Below are positions 1-9,165 of a DNA stretch of 12,211 bases, in pieces (positions within the stretch are counted from its first letter, which is position 1; each line of letters begins with the position of its first letter). Both the position numbers and the translations under genes were made by a program. Below the pieces are notes generated by a model. That model saw nothing but the letters and a program-made list of their open reading frames with translations, was not told where the DNA came from and did no database searches. The stretch is from CAYWLQ01 sp964458775. Its GTDB lineage: Bacteria; Myxococcota_A; Polyangia; JAAYKL01. Location: NCBI GenBank assembly GCA_964458775.1, contig CAYWLQ010000166.1:1-12211 (forward strand), in the 5' to 3' direction.

Positions 1-1
1 C

Positions 2-913
<912 letters not shown>

Positions 914-954
914 TTCAAAGTCATCACTATTTTCCATTACGTAGCTTATTCATT

Positions 955-986
955 CTCAATCCGCCCGGTTTTTGCATTATAATGCA
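955..986 (+). promoter_or_regulatory. Candidate promoter with palindromic -10 region
   Basis: A perfect TATAAT (978-983) sits at the centre of the 14-bp perfect palindrome TGCATTATAATGCA (973-986), 49 bases before the next start codon. The hexamer 17 bases upstream (CTCAAT, 955-960) is a poor -35, so this would need an activator or an alternative -35. The palindrome could be a dimeric operator covering the -10. Position and the exact -10 support it; no -35 does. Confidence 0.35.
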
Positions 987-1031
987 CTAACAATGAGCGA
1001 AGCATCGCAAAATTTTGAGAAAGGGCTTTAA

Positions 1032-4000
1032 ATGAAGCTGTTTATGATTGGAATAATTTTGCTGTGGACAACCTGCATATCGTGCAGCAATCCTTCTTCT
1101 GATAACGGAGACACAGATAGTTCTACAGATAGTATTAATACCGATACAGGTGAGGTCGATTCAGACGCAGACGCTGACGGCGACACTGACACTGACACCG
1201 ATACTGATAGCGACACTGACAGTGATACAGATACCGATGCTGACGGCGATACTGATACTGATACTGATACTGACAGTGATAGTGACAGTGACACTGATAC
1301 TGACACTGATACCGATACCGACACTGATACTGATACTGACACTGATACTGACACCGACACCGACACTGATACTGACACCGACACTGATACTGACACCGAC
1401 ACTGATACCGATACAGACACTGATGCCGATACCGACACTGATACTGATGCCGATACCGACACTGATACAGATGCTGACACCGACACTCCCATAACTCCTA
1501 TCGAGTGCGAAGCTGTCAACGGCGGAGCCGATGCCGTTTCAATTTCACTTGACGGCAACAATATTGCAGCCGGCAATGTTAACGGATTGACCTTTAAGGG
1601 TTTCGGTGTGCTCAGCGCTAACGGCACCAGTGCTTTGCTTTTAGATTACAAGGCTGAGCATCCGGAGAAGTATGCAGAGCTTCTTAAAATTCTGTTCAGC
1701 GGAAGTCGTCCTATAATGACTCATGTAAAAATTGAAATGGGAAACGATCGAAACAACTCCACGGGGCCGGATCCGGCAACCATGCGGTTGGAAAATGAAC
1801 CGGTCAATGTAAAGCGCCACCCGGGCTTTCAGCTTGCGGCAGATGCCAAAAAGATAAATCCTGAGGTCAAAGTCAGCATTTTGCGTTGGAACGCCCCGGG
1901 ATGGGTCAACAACAATGATAAAGTATACACTTGGTACAAGAATTCAATTTTGGCTGCTTATCGCAACTACGGATACATGGTCGATTTTGTCAATCCGCAT
2001 ATAAACGAACACGGACCTGATTTCAATTGGACCAAACAATATGCGCAAAGAGTAAGAACAGATTCTTCCGGATTTAACGACCAAACCGAACAAGCTTTGT
2101 ACAATAGTATTAAAATAATAATTTCGGACGAAGCCGGCTTAGGATCCTTCGGCGGCAACATGGTCAGCGACGCTAGTTTGAGAGACGCGGTTTCTGTCGC
2201 CGGATACCATTACAACACAGACGATGACAGCAGCGGAAATTTTAAGCGTCTGGCAGATCAGTTTGACATAGAGGTTTGGAACAGCGAAGCGCAAGCAACC
2301 TTTAGCAACTCGGCTTTTCGTCCCAATAACAACATGAGGGACCCTTCGGTAGCAGGAACCGGCATCGGAGGCATTAACGGTCCGCTGGAAATGGGCAATA
2401 CAATTATCAAGGGATACGTTAACTCACGACGCACACATTTCATATACCAGCCGGCATTAGGTTCATTTTATGAAGGCGGACAATATTCTTTTAAGGAATT
2501 GCTCAGCGCTCGCGATCCGTGGTCGGGTTGGATTCACTACGATGCAGGATTGCTAGTCTTAAGGCATTTTAGTTGGTTTGCAAAAACCGGCTGGGAAAAC
2601 GAGGATAATACAAATAACATCTGGCGAACCGTACCACAGACAAGCACCACCGGTGCAACCGGTACAAATCCTATCAATGGCCGAAACGGTACTCCCAGCT
2701 ATCTAACCATGGCATCTGCTGATAAGCGCAACTTTTCAACCGTGTTCATAAATGACAGCGAGTACACAAAAATTTATTCACTTCGAACCGTTAATATGGC
2801 CTATACAAATACACCGTCTCTTGAGTTATGGGAAACCCGTGCTGCCGAAAAGGGTTCGGCCTTTAACAGTAACTACATGCAATATCTTTGCAACATGGCA
2901 GCTGATTCTAACGGCGTGTACACAATCATGGTAAAACCTTTCTCAGTTCTAACAGTAACAACATTGGCAAACACCCAAAACACAGAATTCCATCGGCCGT
3001 TGCCCGTAGAGGGTGAACGATATGTTCTTGACACTAACGAGAACGGCTCGGGTCGCAATACTTCTGATAAAATACTATATGCCGATGATTTTGATTACTC
3101 GGACAAAACAGTTCCCCTTGTCGGAGCCGGCGGAATAATTACCGGAACCGAAAAGTACATAGATGCTTACGGCGGCTCTAAAAGCGTTGTTCCCAGATAT
3201 ACCAGTGATCGCAACGGCGCATTTGAAGCCTATCTTCCGGACGGTTCGGACAATTATGTGCTTAGGCAGCAGGTTGACACCTCGGTTATGGGGTTGGGCG
3301 GAACCTGGAATAACGGCAATCCCATTACTGCCGTAGGCGACAATCGATGGTTAAATTACAAAGCAAGCGTTGACGTATCATTTGAGCACAATAGCACAGA
3401 GGGAGGCGACAACTATGCTGCAATAGGAGCCAGACAACAAGGCGGCGGCAATTCCCATTACATGAACGGCACACCTTATGTTTTAAAATTTTGGTTTGAC
3501 GGCGGTTGGTCGTTTTGGGTAGACGGGGCATCGGTCGCTTCGGGGAATGTTGTCAGCGGCTCAGGAGGAGCAACGATTGCAAACTTCAATACTGCTTATA
3601 CTGCCTGGCATAACATCGCTCTAGAGGTTATAGACAATAAAGTTACTGCATATCTGGACAACACTGTGCTCACCGTATACACAGACTCTAAACCAAGACT
3701 GTCGGGTCGAGTTGATTTGGCAAGCGGCTACTACTTTACCAGATTCGATAATCTAAAGGTCGAAACCGTTGATGGTCATTCCCCGTATTACTCGGAGCTT
3801 CTAGACAATATGGAAATGCACGATTTGGCAAATCCGCCGTCCGTAAAGCTGATATATGAAGGTACATGGTCTCACGAAAACGGAAAGAGCATGTATAATT
3901 ATCAACGTTCCCTTTCTACCGGCAGAGCTGCCGGAGCAATACTAAAATATACTTTTAAAGGTATAGGCATTGACATTCTCGGTCCCAATAACGGTTCAGC

Positions 4001-4184
4001 AACATTAGAAGTAACCGTGGACGGGCAAGTTGTCCGACCCTCTGCCGCCACAACAACTTCCGGAGAATTTTATCAAACCTTTACACTTCGAGATCTTACC
4101 GACGGAGAACATACCGTTCAGTTTAAAGTGCTGAGCGGAACCCTGGTAGTAGATGCGGTCGGTGTTGTTGCCGCTCCGATTTAA
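1032..4184 (+). CDS. GH59 galactocerebrosidase-like surface lipoprotein
   Basis: The N-terminus is a lipoprotein signal: hydrophobic stretch, then CISC with Cys18 as probable lipid site (its -3 residue is Cys, so the lipobox is imperfect). Residues 43-152 are an Asp-Thr linker. Residues about 165-520 resemble the TIM barrel of GH59 (galactosylceramidase family): GFGVLSANGTSALLLDY near the start, PGWV, INEHG with candidate acid/base Glu326, WNSEAQ with candidate nucleophile Glu419, and a later DPWSG motif. Residues about 680-912 match the GH59 C-terminal lectin-like jelly roll (FWFDGGWSFWVDG, then HNIALEV and FDNLKVE). Residues about 917-1050 are an additional beta-sandwich module, probably carbohydrate binding, absent from animal GALC. 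GH59 enzymes hydrolyse beta-D-galactosyl linkages; the bacterial substrate is unknown. The start ATG has AAAGGG six bases upstream. It may share a glycan-degrading role with the esterase just before it. Confidence 0.8.
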   Translation: MKLFMIGIILLWTTCISCSNPSSDNGDTDSSTDSINTDTGEVDSDADADGDTDTDTDTDSDTDSDTDTDADGDTDTDTDTDSDSDSDTDTDTDTDTDTDTDTDTDTDTDTDTDTDTDTDTDTDTDTDTDTDADTDTDTDADTDTDTDADTDTPITPIECEAVNGGADAVSISLDGNNIAAGNVNGLTFKGFGVLSANGTSALLLDYKAEHPEKYAELLKILFSGSRPIMTHVKIEMGNDRNNSTGPDPATMRLENEPVNVKRHPGFQLAADAKKINPEVKVSILRWNAPGWVNNNDKVYTWYKNSILAAYRNYGYMVDFVNPHINEHGPDFNWTKQYAQRVRTDSSGFNDQTEQALYNSIKIIISDEAGLGSFGGNMVSDASLRDAVSVAGYHYNTDDDSSGNFKRLADQFDIEVWNSEAQATFSNSAFRPNNNMRDPSVAGTGIGGINGPLEMGNTIIKGYVNSRRTHFIYQPALGSFYEGGQYSFKELLSARDPWSGWIHYDAGLLVLRHFSWFAKTGWENEDNTNNIWRTVPQTSTTGATGTNPINGRNGTPSYLTMASADKRNFSTVFINDSEYTKIYSLRTVNMAYTNTPSLELWETRAAEKGSAFNSNYMQYLCNMAADSNGVYTIMVKPFSVLTVTTLANTQNTEFHRPLPVEGERYVLDTNENGSGRNTSDKILYADDFDYSDKTVPLVGAGGIITGTEKYIDAYGGSKSVVPRYTSDRNGAFEAYLPDGSDNYVLRQQVDTSVMGLGGTWNNGNPITAVGDNRWLNYKASVDVSFEHNSTEGGDNYAAIGARQQGGGNSHYMNGTPYVLKFWFDGGWSFWVDGASVASGNVVSGSGGATIANFNTAYTAWHNIALEVIDNKVTAYLDNTVLTVYTDSKPRLSGRVDLASGYYFTRFDNLKVETVDGHSPYYSELLDNMEMHDLANPPSVKLIYEGTWSHENGKSMYNYQRSLSTGRAAGAILKYTFKGIGIDILGPNNGSATLEVTVDGQVVRPSAATTTSGEFYQTFTLRDLTDGEHTVQFKVLSGTLVVDAVGVVAAPI
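1158..1487 (+). repeat. Long Asp-Thr linker repeat
   Basis: About 110 codons of alternating Asp with Thr, Ser, Ala or Gly, mostly GAT/GAC plus ACT/ACC, forming residues 43-152 of the GH59-like protein. It should be unfolded and strongly acidic, holding the enzyme away from the membrane. The opposite strand reads as a long Ser-Val open frame, which is an artefact of the repeat. Confidence 0.9.
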
Positions 4185-4204
4185 CGATTGGTGCGGCTCT
4201 TTTA

Positions 4205-4301
4205 GAACGACTAGTAATTGTTGTTGCGCGGTTAAACTGTCCTTAAGCGGAAATAAACTCCGCATCTACGTCTTTTTTGACTATCCATAAGTTAGTCGTT
4301 C
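4205..4301. repeat. 9-bp inverted repeat in the convergent spacer
   Basis: GAACGACTA (4205-4213) is matched by its exact complement TAGTCGTTC (4293-4301). The 79 bases between them contain the smaller GCGGA/TCCGC hairpin, so the two could form a nested cruciform-like fold between the two convergent genes. A related string, TTAGTCG, recurs at the stop codon of the minus-strand gene. Confidence 0.3.
4247..4278 (+). terminator. Weak intrinsic terminator candidate after the GH59 gene
   Basis: A five-pair stem GCGGA/TCCGC with a seven-base loop (4247-4263) is followed by a run of six T at 4273-4278. The T run starts nine bases after the stem, further than ideal, so termination would be weak. It lies 62 bases past the stop codon of the plus-strand gene, in the right place between convergent genes. 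Confidence 0.35.
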
Positions 4302-4339
4302 GAAAACATATGTCAGGGTGGGTTTACAGGACGGTTACG

Positions 4340-6502
4340 TTAGTCGAGAATAGGTTCTACAACTTCTCCGTTTAGTTGCGCATTGACATCGTGATAGACA
4401 CCCAAAAACTGCGAGGTCAGGTCGAGCCACAAGGCAATCCGATGCAAGTCTTCACCGCTGAGTTGTACGTTCTTATGTCCTTCGGTAAGAAGCGGATACA
4501 ATTTGGAGGCCCGTGCCCCTACTCGTCCCGGAATGGATCTGGGATACCCGTAAAACTCAGGACCGTCACCTCCGTCTTTGGTGCAATATGCCCTGTTAAT
4601 TTCCGGAACGAAATTCTTGTCGTCATAACCGAAAGCATATCCCTTCTCATATAAATTGTTATACGATTCAAAAAATCCGTTTCCTGTTCTGTTTTGCCGC
4701 AAACTCATTGCCTGATTGCCGTCGTGACATCTTATACAATTGTCATTTAGCACCGGCTGAACCAAACGGGCATAGCTGAAGGGTTTTGCTCCAGGAACGG
4801 TCTCAGGTTCAATAACAGATGGATCGCGCAAGAACGCCTTGGGATAGGAATCCGGAATAGCCGGTGCTCGATGTCTCGGCTCATGGCAACCCTGACAAGT
4901 AAGATGGCTGTTTCCGTAGGGAACATATGCACCGGAGCGCATTGACTGATAAACAGTGCCTGTTTCATCAAGCGCCTGGAAATACACAACCTTATCATAC
5001 GGTAAATAGAAATACGCACTGCCGTCGTCTTCTACCGGAACGGTCCCCAATACTTGGCGAGTATTTCGATTGATGAAATAAGAAATGCGAGGGTTTGCAT
5101 TTAAAGGTGTAGATTTGGGAAGTACCTGCACAATTCTTAGCTTTTCGATTTTCACATTTTCATCAAAAGGAATAAGGCTGTCATAAACGTTTATTAGGGA
5201 TATAGTTGCATTTTCAGCAAAAGCCTCGGGCATAGGATCAAAATACAATCCCGTAACAGGAACCGGCTTGTGACGCGGCTTTACAGGGATCGGATCCATT
5301 ACGGACAATCTTCCATCGGTAAAAATTTCTCGTTTATTACCGTTTCTATCAATAATGTAGATTCCGTAATGGAGATTTGCAACGTTGGCTGTTGAATATC
5401 TGGGCTCATGGGCAACCATAAAAATATCTTCGCTAAGCGCCCATGGAGATGCGTAGTATTGATCCGCATTGGTTCCGACGGTAGATTCAGGAAATCCGGC
5501 ATCTGTTGTAATGCGCTCTATCGGTCCCATAGCGTCATCATCTTCAATGTCGGGGTCAATCGTAATAACCGAACCGTAACTTTGAGCGTGGTGTCCCATT
5601 GCAATCGCAACGTATTTGTTGGATTCAGGAATGGCTCGAATGGAAATGATCATTCTGGGCAAGCGCCATTCGTCATTTGGGTAATTTAGATTTATCGCTC
5701 TGGCGTCCAAGCCGTCCGGTGTAGTAATCCACGGACCGTGCATTTGATTCTCTCCGCGATCGACATAATCCCATCTTGTGTATACAAGCATCCCGTTGTT
5801 GTCGACACTGGGTTGCCATTCGTTGGTTTCGTGCCAACTGATAGTTCTGATATTGCTGCCGTCATCATTCATTATATGAAGAGTATAGGTGGGCACCGGT
5901 CTAGGATGGCAGCGTCCGTAGCCTCCGCGTCTATCAGAAATAAAGGCAATGCGTCCGTCCGGCAACCATGTAGGATCAAAATCATTGTTATTGCCGTCTG
6001 TGAGCTGGGTTAAACCGCTTCCGTCAATATTAACTTTAAATATGTGAAAGGTATTGGTTTCGTTCCAGACTTCCGTAAAACGGCCTTTCTCGGTCCATGC
6101 AAATAAGATTTGAGTTCCGTCATAGCTTAGATCCGGCGATAAAAATCCTCCGAAATCAAGCTTTCTACCTTGAAATCGACCGTTTTCTACAACTGAACTT
6201 TCAAGAACATTGCGCAAGGTAGGGCTTCCGGAAAATGCGTTTTCCAAAATGTATAAACCGCCGGCTGTTGCGTTAAAACCGTGATATTGGTCACACATAT
6301 GACCGCCGGCACCGTGATTGTCCAGTGCGTTGATAAAAGGCCGGCTGACGAATAAAATGTCGTCAAAGTCGAACACCGGATCATCGAGATTGATTTGAGC
6401 TTCAGCCTTTGTTTCAAAGAAAAAGGTTATGCCCAACATCATTGATATAAGAAACACATACTTATTGGAATTGAAGTAAACTTGTTTATTAAATATCGTC
6501 AT
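4340..6502 (-). CDS. PD40-propeller di-haem c-type cytochrome, HzsA-related
   Basis: The protein starts with a cleavable signal peptide (hydrophobic 15-29, likely cut after AEA at residue 35). The first half carries TolB/PD40-type propeller blades: LSYDGTQILFAW, FDPTWLPDGRIAFISDRRGG, QPSVDNNGMLVYTRWD. GGYGRCHPR (Cys198) is typical of propellers in the hydrazine synthase alpha-subunit-related family. Two haem c sites follow in the last third: CQGCH (Cys536, Cys539, His540) and CIRCH (Cys589, Cys592, His593). The domain order, propeller then middle beta domain then haem domain, matches HzsA-related proteins, many of which occur outside anammox bacteria and have no known reaction. It would act in the periplasm as an electron carrier or oxidoreductase. 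Its ATG lies 10 bases after the stop of the preceding gene, and that TAG stop forms part of the Shine-Dalgarno (TAGAGG), so translation is coupled. Di-haem propeller is sure; the HzsA kinship is a recalled resemblance. Confidence 0.75.
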   Translation of the reverse strand: MTIFNKQVYFNSNKYVFLISMMLGITFFFETKAEAQINLDDPVFDFDDILFVSRPFINALDNHGAGGHMCDQYHGFNATAGGLYILENAFSGSPTLRNVLESSVVENGRFQGRKLDFGGFLSPDLSYDGTQILFAWTEKGRFTEVWNETNTFHIFKVNIDGSGLTQLTDGNNNDFDPTWLPDGRIAFISDRRGGYGRCHPRPVPTYTLHIMNDDGSNIRTISWHETNEWQPSVDNNGMLVYTRWDYVDRGENQMHGPWITTPDGLDARAINLNYPNDEWRLPRMIISIRAIPESNKYVAIAMGHHAQSYGSVITIDPDIEDDDAMGPIERITTDAGFPESTVGTNADQYYASPWALSEDIFMVAHEPRYSTANVANLHYGIYIIDRNGNKREIFTDGRLSVMDPIPVKPRHKPVPVTGLYFDPMPEAFAENATISLINVYDSLIPFDENVKIEKLRIVQVLPKSTPLNANPRISYFINRNTRQVLGTVPVEDDGSAYFYLPYDKVVYFQALDETGTVYQSMRSGAYVPYGNSHLTCQGCHEPRHRAPAIPDSYPKAFLRDPSVIEPETVPGAKPFSYARLVQPVLNDNCIRCHDGNQAMSLRQNRTGNGFFESYNNLYEKGYAFGYDDKNFVPEINRAYCTKDGGDGPEFYGYPRSIPGRVGARASKLYPLLTEGHKNVQLSGEDLHRIALWLDLTSQFLGVYHDVNAQLNGEVVEPILD

Positions 6503-6512
6503 TGTACTGCCT

Positions 6513-8798
6513 CTATTCCTTTATATCCCTAAAATCTAGTTCTAACATGTAGTCCACCAGATTTTGTAATTGTTCCTGTGATAAATGGGAGGTTTTGCCG
6601 TGTTTGTCTCCTACATTATGGATTGTCAGCATTTCCATTAGCGTAGCGGAGGAACCGTCATGCATATAGGGAGCGGTATTCCACACTCCTATGATCGTAG
6701 GCGTATCGAAGGTGTTATTTCTATCTACTGCCTTTCCTGAACCGACATCATATGCTTTAAGATCTGTAAACAAGGGTGCCGGGTGACATTTGGCACATCC
6801 GGTATCGCCTTCAAATAGTGCCTTGCCTATTTGGGCGCTGGGTGACAAGTTGTTTCCTTTTCGGTACGGACTTCTTTCCACGTGTTTAGTATCCAGATAT
6901 GCTCGAATATCCGCCTTTTGCGGATCACTTGGAAGCACATACTTTATAAACTTAAAACCGGCACTTATTGCCACGTCTACTGTCGGTCGGATACCGGTGG
7001 CCATCATCGGAGGCATCAATGGCGAATATATCAGTGACTTACTATTCTTCGGATTCCCTATTCCGTCGTTTATAAGATCCCAATTGAGACCGTCATCTGC
7101 CCCGTTCGGATGACAAGTTGCACAGCTAAGCCATGCTTGCTGTGTGGTTATGGCATCATGAAACAACTTTTCGCCTCTACGGGCAGCATCTTCTTGTGGC
7201 ATATCTCCAAGCTCAATGACACGTTCGATTCTATTCTGCGCTGCGTCCAAAATAACAACTGTTCCGTCAAAATAGGCACCCACCGCCAAGTTGCTGCCGT
7301 CGGGTGCAACAGCTATTCCGCGAGGACCGTTGGCTTTTATGTCAACATATTTGAGTATTCCTGCACTCCACAGTGCGGACAGATCGTTTTGTAAAATACT
7401 CCTTTTCGAAGGGTCCTCAGAAATTTGCAGCCATATGTCCGAATAGGGTTTGTCATATCGTCGCTTATCTCGGTTGTAAGGATTGAAACGGGCTTCAGAA
7501 CCTGCCCCTTCATTCAGCATTTTATGCAGTACGGTAAGATCGACCTGAACGATTTGTCCGGTGCCTGCAATGCTTACCCATAGTTTTTTTCCGTCAGGAG
7601 CAATTGCAATTCCCCACGGATCGGCAGCGCCTTTCATCATTCGGTCAAGAAGCACCGTTGTAAATCTTGTCTTGGAATTTAAATCGATAATAGATAACGC
7701 ATTGGTATTAACCCAGCCTTTAGTTATTTGGGTTGTAGGTAGAGTTACACGACCTAAAGTATGAACTGCATAGGCATATTTTCCATCAGGACTACATCTA
7801 ATTTGGTGAAGATTACTGGAACCGAAAGGAAGTGCAATTTCGCCCGAAACGCTTCCGCTTTTTAAATCTATGACAGTCACAGTCGACGCCGTGCCCGTTT
7901 TTCGGGCATCACCTGTCGGGCGTTGATGTCCGACCAGGGCGGTCCCGCCGTCAGGAGTAATAGTTACGAACTCAGGATAGTTTTTTGACGAAATAGTTTC
8001 TGTAGTTGTGCCGGCATCAACATCCAGTATTAAAATCTGCCCCAATCCGTATTCTGTAACAACAGCAGTGTTTCCGTCAACTGCAATGCCGATCGGTTTC
8101 GGTCCTACAGGAATGCGTCTTTTAACACTGCATGTTATAGTATCGACCTCGGCTACGCTGCCGAAATCAAATTCTGCAACCCACAATGTTGTATCATCAA
8201 TCCAGGCAATCCCTTTGCCGTAACCGCTGAGAGGCACAGTACATGCCACACTGCCGCCGTCGGTATTAACCAAGTAAAGAGCACCGCTCGATGCATCAGA
8301 AATAGCAAGTTGCCCTCCGCCGGGGGAGTAAGCCAAATCAAACGGAGACAGATAAGGTGAAAAATCGATTGGAAGATCATCATCAGTGTCGCTATCAGTA
8401 TCTGAATCTGTGTCTGTATCCGTATCTGTGTCTATGTCCGTGTCTGTATCAGTATCCGCATCTGCGTCTGTATCAGCGTCTGCATCTGCATCAGTGTCAG
8501 AGTCAGCATCAGTGTCTGTATCAGTATCAGCGTCCGCATCTATATCAGTGTCCGCATCCGAATCAGAATCTACGTCAGTATCAACGTCAGAATCTGCATC
8601 ACTGTCGCTGTCGGTATCACTGTCAGCATCTGTATCCGTATCGCTGTCGCTGTCAGAATCGGTGTCAGCATCAGCATCGGCATCCGAATTCGATTCACTG
8701 TCTAAATTGTTATTAACATTACTCTTTTCGTTACAACCTACCAAGAAGAGAATGTTGATAAGCAAGCAAATTGCACTCAACAAAGAAACCGCCTTCAT
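6513..8798 (-). CDS. YncE-like propeller fused to di-haem MauG/cytochrome c peroxidase domain, lipoprotein
   Basis: An ideal lipobox LVGC makes Cys22 the lipid site. Residues 33-141 are an Asp-Ser/Thr/Ala linker. Residues about 150-530 contain seven propeller blades of YVTN/YncE type, with repeating motifs such as IAVAPDGSNLAVGAYFDGTVVILD. The C-terminal part is of MauG / bacterial cytochrome c peroxidase type: LFHDA leads into CATCHPNGADDG (Cys559, Cys562, His563), then CAKCH (Cys668, Cys671, His672), then PYMHDGSSATL with His713 in the conserved HDG motif. Members reduce peroxide or oxidise protein or small substrates with two haems. The AGGAGGG Shine-Dalgarno (8804-8810) sits five bases before the ATG. 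It is the first gene of a tight pair with the HzsA-related cytochrome, implying electron exchange or a shared substrate. Domain calls are firm, the reaction is unknown. Confidence 0.85.
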   Translation of the reverse strand: MKAVSLLSAICLLINILFLVGCNEKSNVNNNLDSESNSDADADADTDSDSDSDTDTDADSDTDSDSDADSDVDTDVDSDSDADTDIDADADTDTDTDADSDTDADADADTDADADTDTDTDIDTDTDTDTDSDTDSDTDDDLPIDFSPYLSPFDLAYSPGGGQLAISDASSGALYLVNTDGGSVACTVPLSGYGKGIAWIDDTTLWVAEFDFGSVAEVDTITCSVKRRIPVGPKPIGIAVDGNTAVVTEYGLGQILILDVDAGTTTETISSKNYPEFVTITPDGGTALVGHQRPTGDARKTGTASTVTVIDLKSGSVSGEIALPFGSSNLHQIRCSPDGKYAYAVHTLGRVTLPTTQITKGWVNTNALSIIDLNSKTRFTTVLLDRMMKGAADPWGIAIAPDGKKLWVSIAGTGQIVQVDLTVLHKMLNEGAGSEARFNPYNRDKRRYDKPYSDIWLQISEDPSKRSILQNDLSALWSAGILKYVDIKANGPRGIAVAPDGSNLAVGAYFDGTVVILDAAQNRIERVIELGDMPQEDAARRGEKLFHDAITTQQAWLSCATCHPNGADDGLNWDLINDGIGNPKNSKSLIYSPLMPPMMATGIRPTVDVAISAGFKFIKYVLPSDPQKADIRAYLDTKHVERSPYRKGNNLSPSAQIGKALFEGDTGCAKCHPAPLFTDLKAYDVGSGKAVDRNNTFDTPTIIGVWNTAPYMHDGSSATLMEMLTIHNVGDKHGKTSHLSQEQLQNLVDYMLELDFRDIKE
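8376..8702 (-). repeat. Asp-Ser/Thr/Ala linker repeat
   Basis: Low-complexity coding repeat for residues 33-141 of the propeller-MauG lipoprotein. It is more mixed (Ser, Thr, Ala, Ile, Val between Asp) than the two plus-strand linkers, so it appears older or separately expanded. It gives a spurious Ser-Val open frame on the plus strand. Confidence 0.9.
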
Positions 8799-9165
8799 GA
8801 AAACCCTCCTGTCATACTATTTAATTTGTCGTCGCGTTTAAAACCGGCGCGTTTACGCGTTTACGATATAGTGCACATCCGGTGGAATTTTCGGGCGGAT
8901 TATTAATATACAGTTTTCACAATTTATGTACTGTAATCGGTGCAAAGTTACTGTCAAAAGGCAGAATAGAAAATCAGCTTTTGTTTAAGAAAGCAACAAA
9001 CACCATGTCATATGCCGCATACACCACAAAGACAGCACTATCATTGTTTGCAATCAACATAGGCTGCGCCAATGACAACAACGATACTGCTCTGCAACGA
9101 AAATTCCGGAACTACTAGCTATTAACTCCAAAACATGTGCCGCAATACACTGTTTCTTCATACAA
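8799..9165. other. 367-base spacer between minus-strand genes
   Basis: No convincing gene lies here. The part next to the propeller-MauG gene holds its Shine-Dalgarno and a candidate promoter. Three CGTTTA copies occur at 8835-8868. A frame from a GTG at 8882 (78 codons) has no ribosome site and no recognisable features. The stretch after the FGE-like gene shows no clear terminator. Confidence 0.6.
8930..8957 (-). promoter_or_regulatory. Candidate sigma70 promoter for the propeller-haem gene pair
   Basis: On the minus strand an exact TTGACA (complement of 8952-8957) is followed after 16 bases by TACAGT (complement of 8930-8935), four of six matches to TATAAT. Transcription would start near 8923, giving a leader of about 125 bases. 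The TACAGT is also one arm of an inverted repeat whose other arm lies at 8909-8914. This would make the two haem genes a separate unit from the FGE-like gene. Confidence 0.4.

Noticed and set aside
1028..1627. Minus-strand 199-codon Ser-Val open frame (and a plus-strand Thr-Leu frame at 1150-1494)
   Set aside because: Frame artefacts of the Asp-Thr repeat in the real plus-strand gene; no signal, start site or non-repeat content of their own.
8386..8841. Plus-strand 151-codon Ser-Val-Ser open frame, and the His/Tyr/Gln-rich frame at 8357-8716
   Set aside because: Opposite-strand shadows of the linker repeat in the propeller-MauG lipoprotein.
8882..9118. 78-codon plus-strand frame in the 367-base spacer
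   Set aside because: GTG start without a ribosome site, no recognisable motif, and it overlaps the candidate minus-strand promoter.
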